Assembly: GCF_001812805.1 (NCBI RefSeq) | Contig: NZ_KV810485.1 | Coordinates: 41,130-105,129 of the forward strand | From: Corynebacterium sp. HMSC078H07 | GTDB lineage: Bacteria > Actinomycetota > Actinomycetes > Mycobacteriales > Mycobacteriaceae | Reading direction: 5' to 3' | Length of the DNA stretch: 64,000 nucleotides | Part shown: piece by piece, positions 10,720 to 19,652 of the stretch | Layout: the number at the start of each line of letters is the position of its first letter | Numbering within the stretch: the first letter of the stretch is position 1 | Notes under the pieces: model-generated | The model's database searches: none | What the model was told of the DNA's origin: nothing | What the model saw: the letters and a program-made list of their open reading frames with translations, nothing else | Position numbers and translations under genes: made by a program

Positions 10720-12012
10720 CTACATAACCGCCATCTCCACTGGTTTCATCTCCAGCGGAATGCGCTGTGGTTCCTTGTCTCCGAGCAGATCGACGATGAC
10801 AAGCTCTTCTTTAGCTGCGTCCGTGATGTAGGCATAGCCATTGGCCGCCTTCAGGATAGGTCCGGGCAGCTGCCATTCCTCGTTTTCCTTCCACGGAGCA
10901 ATAGCGTCGATCTTCTTCGTCACCTCGCCGGATTCAGGGTCAATAATGTTGAGCTTGCCGTCGGTGGTGAGAACCAGTGCTTCCCCAAGCGGGCCGCGGG
11001 CCAAGGAGCGGAACCAATAGGATTCCCCGAGCTCGACCTTCTGGGCGGAGTAATCCTCAGTATTAATGAGCGTGACCGAGGTCGGGCGCTCGAATTCGGC
11101 GTCCTTATCCGTCTTGTTGTCTGCCAAGATGACGTTGGACTCCTCCGAGCCGGCAGAATTGCCTGAGCGCTGATAGCCGTCTTTGCCGGCATAGGCAGAG
11201 ACATCTACCTTGTGGAAGTCCGTGCCGTCGAAGACCACCGGTCCGTCTTCGCATCCGAAGAAGAGCGTGCCGTTGCCGGCGGCTGCTTCGCCGTGTACGC
11301 CGGGGCATGCGGTAGTCTCCGCCAGGACTTTTCCGGACTTGTCAAGGTGCTGGATGGTGTGGCGTTCGTCTTCAGTGCCCTTGGTGATGACCACGGAGCC
11401 GTCCTTGAGCGGCACGGCCACCCCGTGATGTGCTGCGCCGGTCTCAACGGTGTTGACCGGCTCGGCGTCCGCATTGCCGATGTCATCCGTCTTGTAGATT
11501 TTCGCCACGCCGTCACCATCGGAAAAGAGCGCGGTAAAGCCGTCATGATGAACAACATGGCCGGCATGAGGGGCATCGAGGGAGTCATCACCAAGCTTCG
11601 GCTCCGCCGTGTAATAGTGCTTGTGGTCGCCATGCGGCTTGGTGATGCGCCCAGTGTCGAAGGTGAGGAAGCTATCGCCCTTGGTCACCATGACATGGCG
11701 GTTATCGCCGGCATCACTGAGGCGTAGAAAGGCCTTCATGTCCTCGGTGCCAATGACTTCGCCGGTTTCGCCGTCAATAGTGGTGAGACCATCTTTGTGG
11801 GAGAGCACAATACGTGTGGGCAGCTGCGCTACCTCGGTCTCGCCCTCAGCGGACTCGAATCCATCGTGGCTGTGGGCTGAGTCTGCAGAATCAGCAGCTG
11901 AGGGTTCAGTACTGCTTGGGGGAGTGCTGTCGTTATCAGGGGCGGAGCAAGACGTAATGGCGATGGCCGCTGCGGATAGTGCAGCGCACAGGGTAAGGGT
12001 GTGGTTCTTCAT
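10720..12012 (-). CDS. aztD: AztD-like zinc-binding lipoprotein
   Basis: Exported protein of 430 residues with a lipoprotein signal peptide (lipobox ITSC, Cys about residue 22), a Ser/Pro/Asp-rich linker, and then a repeat-rich domain that reads like a seven-bladed beta-propeller. Many His residues are present (HSHDGFE, KPHGDHKHYY, HAGHVVHHDG, AAHHG), fitting a metal site. This combination matches the AztD family of periplasmic or surface zinc metallochaperones. No zinc ABC transporter lies next to it, so the partner would be elsewhere. The ATG at 12012 is followed upstream by a near-perfect Zur-like palindrome, supporting repression by zinc. Confidence 0.75.
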   Translation of the reverse strand: MKNHTLTLCAALSAAAIAITSCSAPDNDSTPPSSTEPSAADSADSAHSHDGFESAEGETEVAQLPTRIVLSHKDGLTTIDGETGEVIGTEDMKAFLRLSDAGDNRHVMVTKGDSFLTFDTGRITKPHGDHKHYYTAEPKLGDDSLDAPHAGHVVHHDGFTALFSDGDGVAKIYKTDDIGNADAEPVNTVETGAAHHGVAVPLKDGSVVITKGTEDERHTIQHLDKSGKVLAETTACPGVHGEAAAGNGTLFFGCEDGPVVFDGTDFHKVDVSAYAGKDGYQRSGNSAGSEESNVILADNKTDKDAEFERPTSVTLINTEDYSAQKVELGESYWFRSLARGPLGEALVLTTDGKLNIIDPESGEVTKKIDAIAPWKENEEWQLPGPILKAANGYAYITDAAKEELVIVDLLGDKEPQRIPLEMKPVEMAVM

Positions 12013-12024
12013 ACAGAATGACAG

Positions 12025-12051
12025 TATTGCAAGTGAAAATCACTAGCAATA
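12025..12051. promoter_or_regulatory. Zur-like palindromic operator
   Basis: A 27-base palindrome: TATTGC, one base, AGTGA, central AAA, TCACT, one base, GCAATA. All paired positions match except the two single bases flanking the core. The TGAAAATCA core resembles actinobacterial Zur boxes. It sits 13 bases upstream of the aztD start, where binding would block the promoter. Confidence 0.6.
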
Positions 12052-12103
12052 AGTTTCTGAGTGCGGGGGTAACCGTGGCGAGGCACTAAGATAGATCCTC
12101 GTT

Positions 12104-13969
12104 ATGGCGAACCTCATCAACCTCGAAAACGTAACCAAATCTTTTGGTCTCAAGACCCTTCTCAACGGGGTCTCCCTCGGCGTCCAAACCGGCGACCGGA
12201 TTGGCATCGTCGGTGTTAACGGTGGCGGCAAGACCACGCTGCTGGAGGTCCTCACCGGCATCGAGCCGCCGGACTCAGGCCGAGTATCTCACAACTCGGA
12301 TTTGCGTATGGCTGTGGTGACGCAGCGTTTTGAGGTCGACGAGTCTCTCACCATCTCCCAAGTCATCATCGAGCCGTTGGGTTTGGAGACTTTCGAGTGG
12401 GCCTCTAATGCCAAGGTGCGCGATGTCTTGGGTGGTCTGGGCATTGTTGACCTCGGACTCGACACGAAGGTGGGCTCACTATCTGGTGGTGAGCGCCGCC
12501 GCGTCAACCTGGCCGCAGCGCTCGTGCAGGATCTCGACGCCGTGGTGCTCGATGAGCCCACCAACCACTTGGATGTGGAAGGTGTGCAGTGGCTGGCCAA
12601 TCATCTACTGTCCCGCAAACTGGCGGTTATCGTCGTGACGCACGACCGCTGGTTCCTCGACACCGTGGCTACAACCACCTGGGAAGTTCACGACGGTGTT
12701 GTTGATGCTTATGAAGGCGGCTACAACGACTGGACCTTTGCCCGCGCTGAGCGTGCCCGCCAGGCCGATGCTATCGAGCAGCGCCGCCAGAACTTGGCCC
12801 GCAAGGAACTGGCGTGGTTGCGCCGCGGTGCACCGGCCCGCACGTCCAAGCCGCGCTACCGTATCGAGGCTGCCGAGGCGATTATTGCGGACGTCCCAGC
12901 ACCGCGCGACAAGGTTGAGCTCATGGCCTTCTCCAAGCAACGCCAGGGTCGCGTCGTTATTGAGCTCGAGGATGCACAGATCACCACGCCGGATGGCCGC
13001 ACGCTGGTAGACCACCTCACGTGGAGGCTGGCTCCAGGCGAGCGCATCGGCCTCGTCGGCGTCAACGGTTCTGGAAAGACCACGCTCCTGCGCGCCCTCG
13101 CAGGCGAGGTGGAACTGGCAGCCGGCAAACGCATTGAGGGAAAGACCGTGCGCCTGGGGTGGTTGCGCCAGGAACTTGATGATTTGGATCCGGAGCGCAG
13201 GCTTCTCGACGCCGTCGAGGACGTCGCCACCTATATCCAGTTGGGCAAGAAGGAGCTGTCTGCTTCCCAATTGGCTGAGCGTCTAGGCTTTTCGGCCAAG
13301 CGCCAGCGCACTCCGGTGGGCGACCTCTCGGGTGGTGAACGTCGCCGACTGCAACTGACTCGTGTTCTCATGGCAGAACCAAACGTGCTGCTTCTCGACG
13401 AGCCCACAAACGACCTCGATATCGACACCCTCCAGGAACTGGAGTCGCTCCTAGATTCTTGGCCGGGCACCATGGTGGTCATTTCGCACGACCGCTACCT
13501 CATTGAGCGCATTGCGGATAGCACCTATGCCATGTTTGGGGATGGCAAGCTCACCAACCTGCCGGGCGGAATCGAGGAGTACCTGCGCCGCCGCCAGCAA
13601 ATGGAGGCGGCTGCTTCCCGCGGTGTTATTGACCTCGGCGAGAAGACTACTTCGACGGGCTCTGGCGAAGATAGCATCACGGGTGATGCGACCACGGCGG
13701 AAAACGCCGCACCGACGAAGCGCTTGAGCTCCCAAGAAGAACGCGAGCTGACTAAGAAGATGAACGCGCTGGAGCGCAAAATGGCCAAGCTCGATGAGAA
13801 GACTTCACAGCTCAACGAGAAGATGGCCGATGCGGCCGAGAAAATGGCCTCCGGCGACGGTGACTCCGCAGAGCTCTCCCGACTGGATTCTGAGCTCAAG
13901 ACTGTAGCTGCCGAGCGCGAAGAACTGGAAATGGAATGGCTCGAGCTAGGGGAGCAGCTCGAAGGCTAG
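12104..13969 (+). CDS. uup: ABC-F family ATPase Uup
   Basis: Soluble protein of 621 residues with two ABC ATPase domains and no membrane segments, typical of ABC-F translation or ribosome-associated factors. Walker A motifs are GVNGGGKTT (about residue 38) and GVNGSGKTT (about residue 323); each domain has LSGGERRR and a Walker B ending in LDEPTN. An inter-domain linker follows the first domain. The C-terminal 80 residues (from about 540) are a charged coiled coil, which distinguishes Uup from other ABC-F members and is linked to DNA or ribosome binding. A gene at this position next to ispE is common in corynebacteria. Confidence 0.92.
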   Translation: MANLINLENVTKSFGLKTLLNGVSLGVQTGDRIGIVGVNGGGKTTLLEVLTGIEPPDSGRVSHNSDLRMAVVTQRFEVDESLTISQVIIEPLGLETFEWASNAKVRDVLGGLGIVDLGLDTKVGSLSGGERRRVNLAAALVQDLDAVVLDEPTNHLDVEGVQWLANHLLSRKLAVIVVTHDRWFLDTVATTTWEVHDGVVDAYEGGYNDWTFARAERARQADAIEQRRQNLARKELAWLRRGAPARTSKPRYRIEAAEAIIADVPAPRDKVELMAFSKQRQGRVVIELEDAQITTPDGRTLVDHLTWRLAPGERIGLVGVNGSGKTTLLRALAGEVELAAGKRIEGKTVRLGWLRQELDDLDPERRLLDAVEDVATYIQLGKKELSASQLAERLGFSAKRQRTPVGDLSGGERRRLQLTRVLMAEPNVLLLDEPTNDLDIDTLQELESLLDSWPGTMVVISHDRYLIERIADSTYAMFGDGKLTNLPGGIEEYLRRRQQMEAAASRGVIDLGEKTTSTGSGEDSITGDATTAENAAPTKRLSSQEERELTKKMNALERKMAKLDEKTSQLNEKMADAAEKMASGDGDSAELSRLDSELKTVAAEREELEMEWLELGEQLEG

Positions 13970-13993
13970 GGAGAAAGAAGCGGAAAGCGGACC

Positions 13994-14908
13994 TTAGCCG
14001 AAAAGTGCGGCGATGCCTAGCATGGCAGGCAAAGAGAGGAACGTGGTGAGGAACACCGTATCGCGCGCCACGGTTTCTCCCACCTGGTAGGTGGCCGCGT
14101 AGTTGTAGACATTCTGCGCGGTCGGAAGCGCCGCCAAAATCAGCGCTGCGTAGAGCTCGTCGCCGCTGAGGCCAAAAGCTAAACCTGCGACGAAAGCGAT
14201 GGCTGGCATACCAATGAGCTTGAGCGCCGTTGCCACGATGGTGGGCAGGCGGTCGTTGTCCAGCAGCGAATCACCCTTGAGGGAGGCACCGAAGCTCATG
14301 AGAATCATGGGGATGGAGGCGCCACCCAGGATTTCCAACGGCGCCATGATGACGTCGGGCACGGTCCACCCGGCAGCAGAGACGATGAATCCCAAGACGG
14401 CAGCGATGACTACGGGTGCGGTAACACCTGACATCACCGAACTTATGACTGAGCGCAGATTCGTTCCTTGTGTATTGAGCCCAGCGATAATAAAAGGTGA
14501 GAGCACCGCCATCTGCAGCACCAGCGCAGGCACGACGAAAGTGGCATCACCGATGACGTAGGTGGCGATGGGCAGACCAATGTTGACGGAATTGTAGTAG
14601 CTCGAGGCCGCCGCACCCGCCATGGTTTCCGCGCCGCTGCGGCGGAAGAAGAACATACTCAGTAGTCCGTATACGCCCATTGTCGCCACCGATGCGACAG
14701 CGATAACTGCCACAACGGGGGAGGCAAATGCTGAGGTATCGGACTGCGCCACGCTGGAGAAAATCAATGCCGGCGTTGCTGCCCAGAAAGCGACACGGTT
14801 GAACTGTAAACGGGCTTCACCTTTGCCGATGACACCTTTGTGTGCCAGTACGAAGCCCACAGCGATAACCACGAAGATAATCGCAAAGCCCGTAAGGACA
14901 TCCAGCAC
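13994..14908 (-). CDS. AEC family transporter (auxin efflux carrier type)
   Basis: Membrane protein of 304 residues with about ten hydrophobic segments in two five-helix halves. The motif SSYYNSVNIGLPIATYVIG and the closing PTAQNVYNYAATY are hallmarks of the AEC/PIN-like family, which includes bacterial malate and malonate carriers. The second N-rich motif would line the substrate crossover site. The start is GTG at 14908 with AAAGG about 10 bases upstream. It is convergent with uup and stands alone. Substrate cannot be read from sequence; an organic acid is most likely from the family. Confidence 0.85.
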   Translation of the reverse strand: MLDVLTGFAIIFVVIAVGFVLAHKGVIGKGEARLQFNRVAFWAATPALIFSSVAQSDTSAFASPVVAVIAVASVATMGVYGLLSMFFFRRSGAETMAGAAASSYYNSVNIGLPIATYVIGDATFVVPALVLQMAVLSPFIIAGLNTQGTNLRSVISSVMSGVTAPVVIAAVLGFIVSAAGWTVPDVIMAPLEILGGASIPMILMSFGASLKGDSLLDNDRLPTIVATALKLIGMPAIAFVAGLAFGLSGDELYAALILAALPTAQNVYNYAATYQVGETVARDTVFLTTFLSLPAMLGIAALFG

Positions 14909-15047
14909 TAGTGATCAACCTTTCACACGCGTTCCGAGAAGCGCCGTAGAAAACAACGCCTTGGAGCATAACAATGCCATATCGAATTTCCTGTGAGTCT
15001 GCGAGGTTAGTTCACAGACGAAGCGATTGTATGGCACGGTAGAGGGC

Positions 15048-15605
15048 ATGAATGCATTCCGTCGTGTTTCCCGCCTGTCCACCACCGCTGTACTGACCGC
15101 GGCGCTGGCTGTTTCCGGCGCATCCGCTGCGCAGGCGCAGGATATTAATCAGCTGTCCTCTCAGGCTACTGAGCAGATTAACTCCCTCCAGATCGAGCTG
15201 CCCACTCAGGCCTATGACTTGGCCGAGCAGTACAACGTGAAGCTGCCGCCGTTCGTGAAGACGCCTACCCCGTCCGTAGCGAACGAGCTCGTCGGCGCTA
15301 CCCACTCCCACCTGCTGAAGCAGGGCCACCATGCCGATGACAACGCGAAGAAGATCGCCCAGGAATGGGCTGACCAAGCAGCTGCTGGCAAGGTCACCTT
15401 CCACGACAACGCTGGTGACGGCCTCACCCACCTGGAGGAGGGCAGCGGCAACATTTACAAGCTCACCGAGTCTGAGGCTAAGGACCGCGTGAAGTGGCTC
15501 AACCGCGATGTTCCGGTTACCAAGGCCGATGGCACCGGCTTCGGCGTTGCTCAGGCCTTTGACGGAAAGTACGTCTACGTGGCGGAGTACTTCTTTAACA
15601 AGTAA
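15048..15605 (+). CDS. Secreted CAP/SCP-domain-like protein
   Basis: Exported protein of 185 residues with an N-terminal signal peptide ending near ASAAQA (about residue 31). The mature part (KIAQEWADQAAAGKVTFHDN, then the closing GTGFGVAQAFDGKYVYVAEYF) resembles the CAP superfamily seen in short corynebacterial secreted proteins, though the full set of CAP catalytic residues is not clear. No catalytic function is claimed. The ATG at 15048 is preferred to an ATG 21 bases earlier because the signal peptide then begins with the basic residues MNAFRRVSR. A strong terminator follows, so it is probably monocistronic. Confidence 0.6.
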   Translation: MNAFRRVSRLSTTAVLTAALAVSGASAAQAQDINQLSSQATEQINSLQIELPTQAYDLAEQYNVKLPPFVKTPTPSVANELVGATHSHLLKQGHHADDNAKKIAQEWADQAAAGKVTFHDNAGDGLTHLEEGSGNIYKLTESEAKDRVKWLNRDVPVTKADGTGFGVAQAFDGKYVYVAEYFFNK

Positions 15606-15627
15606 TCCACCACCAGCCTCATTAACG

Positions 15628-15676
15628 GGCCCTGCTTCACTATGGCGTGAATGAACTGCCATAGGCAGGGCCTTCT
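15628..15676 (+). terminator. Rho-independent terminator after the CAP-like gene
   Basis: Compound hairpin: GGCCCTGC pairs with GCAGGGCC, and inside it TATGGC pairs with GCCATA, with a small asymmetric internal loop. TTCT follows. It closes the secreted-protein transcript just before the monooxygenase promoter. Confidence 0.75.
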
Positions 15677-15710
15677 GCACGTTTTCATGGAGACGGTTAC
15701 AGTGGGGCCC

Positions 15711-16034
15711 ATGATTTTGATCAACGTACAGTTCCACGTCAAGCCCGAGTACGCCGAGACCTTCCTCGACGAGATTGACTGGTACACCAAGGCCTGCCAG
15801 GCTGAGTCCGGCTGCATCGACTTCAAGTGGTTCCGTGATCCGGAAGACAAGCAGCGCTTCCTCCTGCTCGAGTCTTACAAGGACGGCACCGACGTCGACC
15901 ACGTCAACACCGAGCACTTCAAGCGTTCCTGTGAGGAGCTCCCGAAGTACCTGGTGGAGACCCCGGACATCATCAATACCCACATCGATGGAAAGACCGA
16001 GTGGGACAAGATGGCTGAGTTCTCCGTCGACTAA
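15711..16034 (+). CDS. Antibiotic biosynthesis monooxygenase (ABM) domain protein
   Basis: Single-domain protein of 107 residues with the dimeric ferredoxin-like ABM fold pattern: MILINVQFHVKPEYAETFLDEID, then ESGCIDFKWFRDPEDKQRFLLLESYKD and a HVNTEHF helix. Such proteins include quinol monooxygenases and small haem or stress proteins, and the precise reaction is unknown. The ATG at 15711 has TACAGT (15698-15703) 7 bases before it, fitting a leaderless transcript. A strong terminator follows, so the gene stands alone. Confidence 0.85.
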   Translation: MILINVQFHVKPEYAETFLDEIDWYTKACQAESGCIDFKWFRDPEDKQRFLLLESYKDGTDVDHVNTEHFKRSCEELPKYLVETPDIINTHIDGKTEWDKMAEFSVD

Positions 16035-16065
16035 GACGACGTCTCAGTCTCACTGAGGCCTAGCG

Positions 16066-16106
16066 CCGAAAAGCGCCGCTTTCGAGCGGCCCTTTTCGGC
16101 ATTTTA
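16066..16106 (+). terminator. Rho-independent terminator
   Basis: GCCGAAAAG pairs with CTTTTCGGC, with an inner CCGCT/AGCGG stem and a TTCG-type loop, followed by ATTTTAA. It ends the monooxygenase transcript and may also serve the convergent acyltransferase gene. Confidence 0.85.
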
Positions 16107-16149
16107 AGGGGAGGAACAGGTAGGCAGGCTTAACTCCGTTGGGGTCGGA

Positions 16150-18675
16150 TCAAGCTTCGCACGTTGTCGCGAGAGACTTGTCGCCATTGGCATACTGTTC
16201 AAGGGCCTGTTCAAAATCTTCGGCGTAAAGGTTCGCGCCTTCGGCCAACGGATGCACGCCGTCGTCGTACATCAGCGCGGGGTTCTCCTGGGCGGTGCCG
16301 CACCAATCCGCTAGGTAGACGTTCTCACGCTGCGATGCTGCCTGCACGATCTCTGCGCGTGCTTGGCCCATCCAATCACGTTCGCCATAGGGCACAGCGA
16401 AGACCACAGTGCGCTCGGGGCCCACAAGGTCGAGCAGCTCATCCAGGCGTCCAGCATCTGCAGAGCCATTGGTTCCCAGCCCCAAGAAGATCGTTGAGCG
16501 CAGTTGCCCAGAATCCTTCAGGGCACGCAGCGAATCAATGGCTTCAGAGTATTGGCGGGAGACCGCAGCATCAATAAGGATGCCTGGAAAACGCTCCGTG
16601 AGGGCATCGGAAGAAGCAAGCATGACGGAATCACCCAACGCAGTGATCTCCTTACCCGTGGGAACAGAACGCTTCTCCTTGGGCTTGTTAGTAGGCTGCG
16701 CTGGCGCTGACGCTGCCGCCTGCTCATTGGCCTGCGCCATGCGCTCAAGTTCGCGCTCGAGCTCCGTCTTATCCTCAGAAGTCGCCACACCATAGGCCAC
16801 ACCAATGGCAGAAAGCACGACGAGTGCTGGCACAACCGGCCACATGGCTTTGCCGAAGCCGACTTTCATCTCATGCAGGGAGGGACGGGAAGCCCAGTAA
16901 TCGTGCCACGTCTTGATGTAGCCCCCGCGGCGGAAGGGGTTCTCCACAAACTGGTACGTCACCTCTGCTAGGACGAAGGACAGTGGCAGAGCAAGAATGC
17001 CCAGTGCCCATGCTGGAGCGTCGGACACGGCTATAAGGATCATGATGATGGGCCAGTGCCACAAGTACAGCGAGAAAGAACGCTGCCCCAGCCACCGCAT
17101 GACGCGTGTACGGAACAGCCACGTCAAGGGACCGGTTTCGCACACAACGGACCAGATCATCGCTGCACCCAGCACGCTGGTGAGGACGAGGCCGCCGCGG
17201 TAGGTGAACTCACGGTCCGCGCCCATCCACACCAGCTGTGCTAGGTAGGCGAGCAAAGCAAGGACACCAACGGAACCGGCAAGGACGCCTTTGCTTGTCG
17301 ACGCCCACGAGTCCGCCCCCGCCTCCTTCGACGTCGAGGTGAGCATGAAGGACAAGAGCGCGCCGATAAGTAGACCGAAAGCGTGGGTATCAGTCCCGTA
17401 ATACACGCGGGTGGGATCCGCGCCCGGTGCGAAGAGAAAAGCCATGGCGAGGGCAGACGCCGTCGCAAGCACAAGTGCTACCGCGATAGGCAAACGCTTA
17501 GGCTTGCGGCGCGAAACAGCAAAGACGCCTGCCATGAGCAGCGGCCAGATGAGGTAGAACTGCTCCTCCACAGCGAGCGACCAATAGTGTGCAAAGACCT
17601 GCACTTCATTGGGCGCGAAGTAGGTTTGGCTGGTGGCGATCTGCGTCCAGTTATTGACAAAGAACAACGTGCCCAGGAATTGCTCGCGGATGCCAACAGC
17701 TAGGTCGCCCCCAATGGCCGCAACGATAGCGGTGCACAGACATAGCACCACGAGTGCGGCAGGAAGTATTCGCCGAAAGCGCCTTATCCAAAAATCTCTG
17801 AGGTTGATACGCCCAGTGACGTTGAACTCACGAATCAGCAGTGACGTGATGAGGAACCCAGAGAGGACGAAGAACATGTCCACACCCAGGTAACCGCCGG
17901 GCAGCAGATCACCGAAGAAGTGGTAGATCACTACGGCCATAACAGCGAGACCGCGCAGGCCATCAAGCCCCGGAACTTGGCGCAAGCGGGCGCGACGCTG
18001 CTGCTTGACGGTAGCGGATTCCTTTGGCACCGCCAGCACGTCATTGCTACCTTCGGCAGCATCCACACGGGCGGGAGCTCGGCGCTGCGCGCGGGTAGGT
18101 GTGGTGGGCTTGAGTTGCTGTTCGGTAGGCGTCCCGACGGGCTGAGAGCGTCGCGCTAAAGCACGTGAGATCTCAGCATCAGGAGTTACCTTGGCTGGTT
18201 GTGGCTCGGGGAGTTCTGTTGCTTCCTTCGCAGCTGATGCAGGCGTTACCGTGTCTTTGTCTTTCGCTGCAGCGGGCTGAGCTTGAGCAGTAGGCTCGGC
18301 TGTGGCTGAGCGCTGGGGAGTGACAGAACGCTGTGGTGTGACCGCCCGTGGGATGGGGCGGCGTCGGCGCGGTTTACTGTCCTCAGCCTCCTCGCGGGCC
18401 TTAGTGAGCTGTGCCTTTCGCACGGCGGAGGCTTTCGGGAGGGACGCTGCGTTCAGTTCGAGCGAGGAATTCTCGCCGCGCTGCGGGCGTCTGCGTTTCG
18501 GCGCCGGTGCAGGCTCTGACGTGCGCTTTGCCTTCGGCGCCGGCTTTGCCTTTGGCACAGACACTGGTGTCGGCGCAGCCGGCGCAGGGGAGGCAGATTT
18601 AGGCTGTGAGGGACTTGAGGAAGACTTCTCGTGCTTCGTCGAGCCTGACAAGATCGACCGCAGAAAACTCTTCAC
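16150..18675 (-). CDS. Membrane acyltransferase-3 with C-terminal SGNH domain
   Basis: An OafA/YrhL-type acetyltransferase of 841 residues, expected to transfer acetyl groups to an envelope sugar or lipid. In order: about 230 residues rich in Pro, Ala, Lys and Arg, with a tandem VTPQRS repeat near 112; an acyltransferase-3 membrane domain of about ten helices (about 235-640) with the active-site YHF (His 252) and RFRRILPAA; and an extracytoplasmic SGNH hydrolase-like domain (about 690-841) with GDSV, GLGTNG and DDGVHP. The long basic N-terminus is cytoplasmic by topology and is unusual. GTG start at 18675 with GGAG 8 bases upstream. In corynebacteria related enzymes acetylate trehalose corynomycolate or arabinan; the target here is unknown. 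Confidence 0.88.
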   Translation of the reverse strand: MKSFLRSILSGSTKHEKSSSSPSQPKSASPAPAAPTPVSVPKAKPAPKAKRTSEPAPAPKRRRPQRGENSSLELNAASLPKASAVRKAQLTKAREEAEDSKPRRRRPIPRAVTPQRSVTPQRSATAEPTAQAQPAAAKDKDTVTPASAAKEATELPEPQPAKVTPDAEISRALARRSQPVGTPTEQQLKPTTPTRAQRRAPARVDAAEGSNDVLAVPKESATVKQQRRARLRQVPGLDGLRGLAVMAVVIYHFFGDLLPGGYLGVDMFFVLSGFLITSLLIREFNVTGRINLRDFWIRRFRRILPAALVVLCLCTAIVAAIGGDLAVGIREQFLGTLFFVNNWTQIATSQTYFAPNEVQVFAHYWSLAVEEQFYLIWPLLMAGVFAVSRRKPKRLPIAVALVLATASALAMAFLFAPGADPTRVYYGTDTHAFGLLIGALLSFMLTSTSKEAGADSWASTSKGVLAGSVGVLALLAYLAQLVWMGADREFTYRGGLVLTSVLGAAMIWSVVCETGPLTWLFRTRVMRWLGQRSFSLYLWHWPIIMILIAVSDAPAWALGILALPLSFVLAEVTYQFVENPFRRGGYIKTWHDYWASRPSLHEMKVGFGKAMWPVVPALVVLSAIGVAYGVATSEDKTELERELERMAQANEQAAASAPAQPTNKPKEKRSVPTGKEITALGDSVMLASSDALTERFPGILIDAAVSRQYSEAIDSLRALKDSGQLRSTIFLGLGTNGSADAGRLDELLDLVGPERTVVFAVPYGERDWMGQARAEIVQAASQRENVYLADWCGTAQENPALMYDDGVHPLAEGANLYAEDFEQALEQYANGDKSLATTCEA

Positions 18676-18770
18676 AACTACACTCCGCTTGTGGGGATCA
18701 GAGGGCTAGGGAACCCGAGTAATCCTACTCCGGGGGAATGCGTGAACCAGGCAGGTTTCCTGGGAGCGTG

Positions 18771-19559
18771 TTAGGAGCTCAGTAGCTGACGCAGCACCAC
18801 GCTGACACCGTTGTCAGTGTTGGCGGGTGCGATGATGTCCGCGACCTCCTTGAGCTGTGGGTGAGCATTCTCCATGGCCACAGCTGTGCCCGCTGCCTGC
18901 AGCATCTCCAGGTCGTTGAGGTAATCACCGAAGGCCAAGGTGGCCGTAATGGGCACCTCTGATAACTCGGCGAGCTTGGTCAACGCGGCACCTTTATCCA
19001 CCCCGCGAGCCATGACATCGAGCCATACCTTGCCGGAGACTGCGACGTTATCGTCAGGGACGGCCTGACGAATCGGCTCATAGACATGGGCTTCCGATCC
19101 TGACTCGCAAAAGATGGCGATTTTGATGATGTCGGAATCAGGGACGGAGGAAAGCTCCGGCACCCACGTGACAGCCTTGTAGTACTTAGTCAACTCAACT
19201 CGTGCTGCGTCAGATACATCTTCGGCCACAAAAGCAGTCTCTGGCGTGCATAGCACCGTGGTGTGCGGTTCGGTGATGGAATCAGCCGCAGTGCGGGCAG
19301 CGCGTACGGTTTCCTCCGCAATGGGGAAGGTGGCGATGATTTCACCGCCGCGCATAACTACCGAGCCATTTTCCGCGATGAAGGTGTCGATGTGAGGGAA
19401 CATGTCCTTGAGCGTGGCCAGCTGACGGCCTGACGCCGGTACCAGCTCGCAGTGGCGCTCAGCCGCTAGTTTCTGGAGCTCCGGGAAATCAGCGGGAAGC
19501 TGGCCGTGGGCATCAAGGAGCGTGCCATCCATGTCGAGGGCAACAAGCTGTGGGAGCAC
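18771..19559 (-). CDS. Cof-type HAD phosphatase
   Basis: Sugar- or nucleotide-phosphatase of the Cof subfamily (262 residues). HAD motifs are clear: I DMDGTLLD near residue 9, II in PASGRQ near 40, III in the VDKGAAL region, IV in FGDYLNDLEML. A cap domain lies between motifs II and III. Members hydrolyse small phosphometabolites such as flavin or pyridoxal phosphates; this one cannot be assigned. GTG start at 19557-19559. It is divergent from the enoyl-CoA hydratase-like gene. Confidence 0.88.
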   Translation of the reverse strand: MLPQLVALDMDGTLLDAHGQLPADFPELQKLAAERHCELVPASGRQLATLKDMFPHIDTFIAENGSVVMRGGEIIATFPIAEETVRAARTAADSITEPHTTVLCTPETAFVAEDVSDAARVELTKYYKAVTWVPELSSVPDSDIIKIAIFCESGSEAHVYEPIRQAVPDDNVAVSGKVWLDVMARGVDKGAALTKLAELSEVPITATLAFGDYLNDLEMLQAAGTAVAMENAHPQLKEVADIIAPANTDNGVSVVLRQLLSS

Positions 19560-19594
19560 GAAAAGTTACACCGTTTCTATGGTCTCGTCTGAGG

Positions 19595-19625
19595 TTTCGG
19601 CGGTCTTGAAAATTGGTGGCCGAAA
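19595..19625. promoter_or_regulatory. Inverted repeat in a divergent promoter region
   Basis: TTTCGGC and GCCGAAA are separated by 17 bases between the divergent HAD and hydratase-like genes. A shared operator is possible, but no regulator is recognised. Confidence 0.3.
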
Positions 19626-19652
19626 AATCTGTGATATGGAACACTGGTGCGT

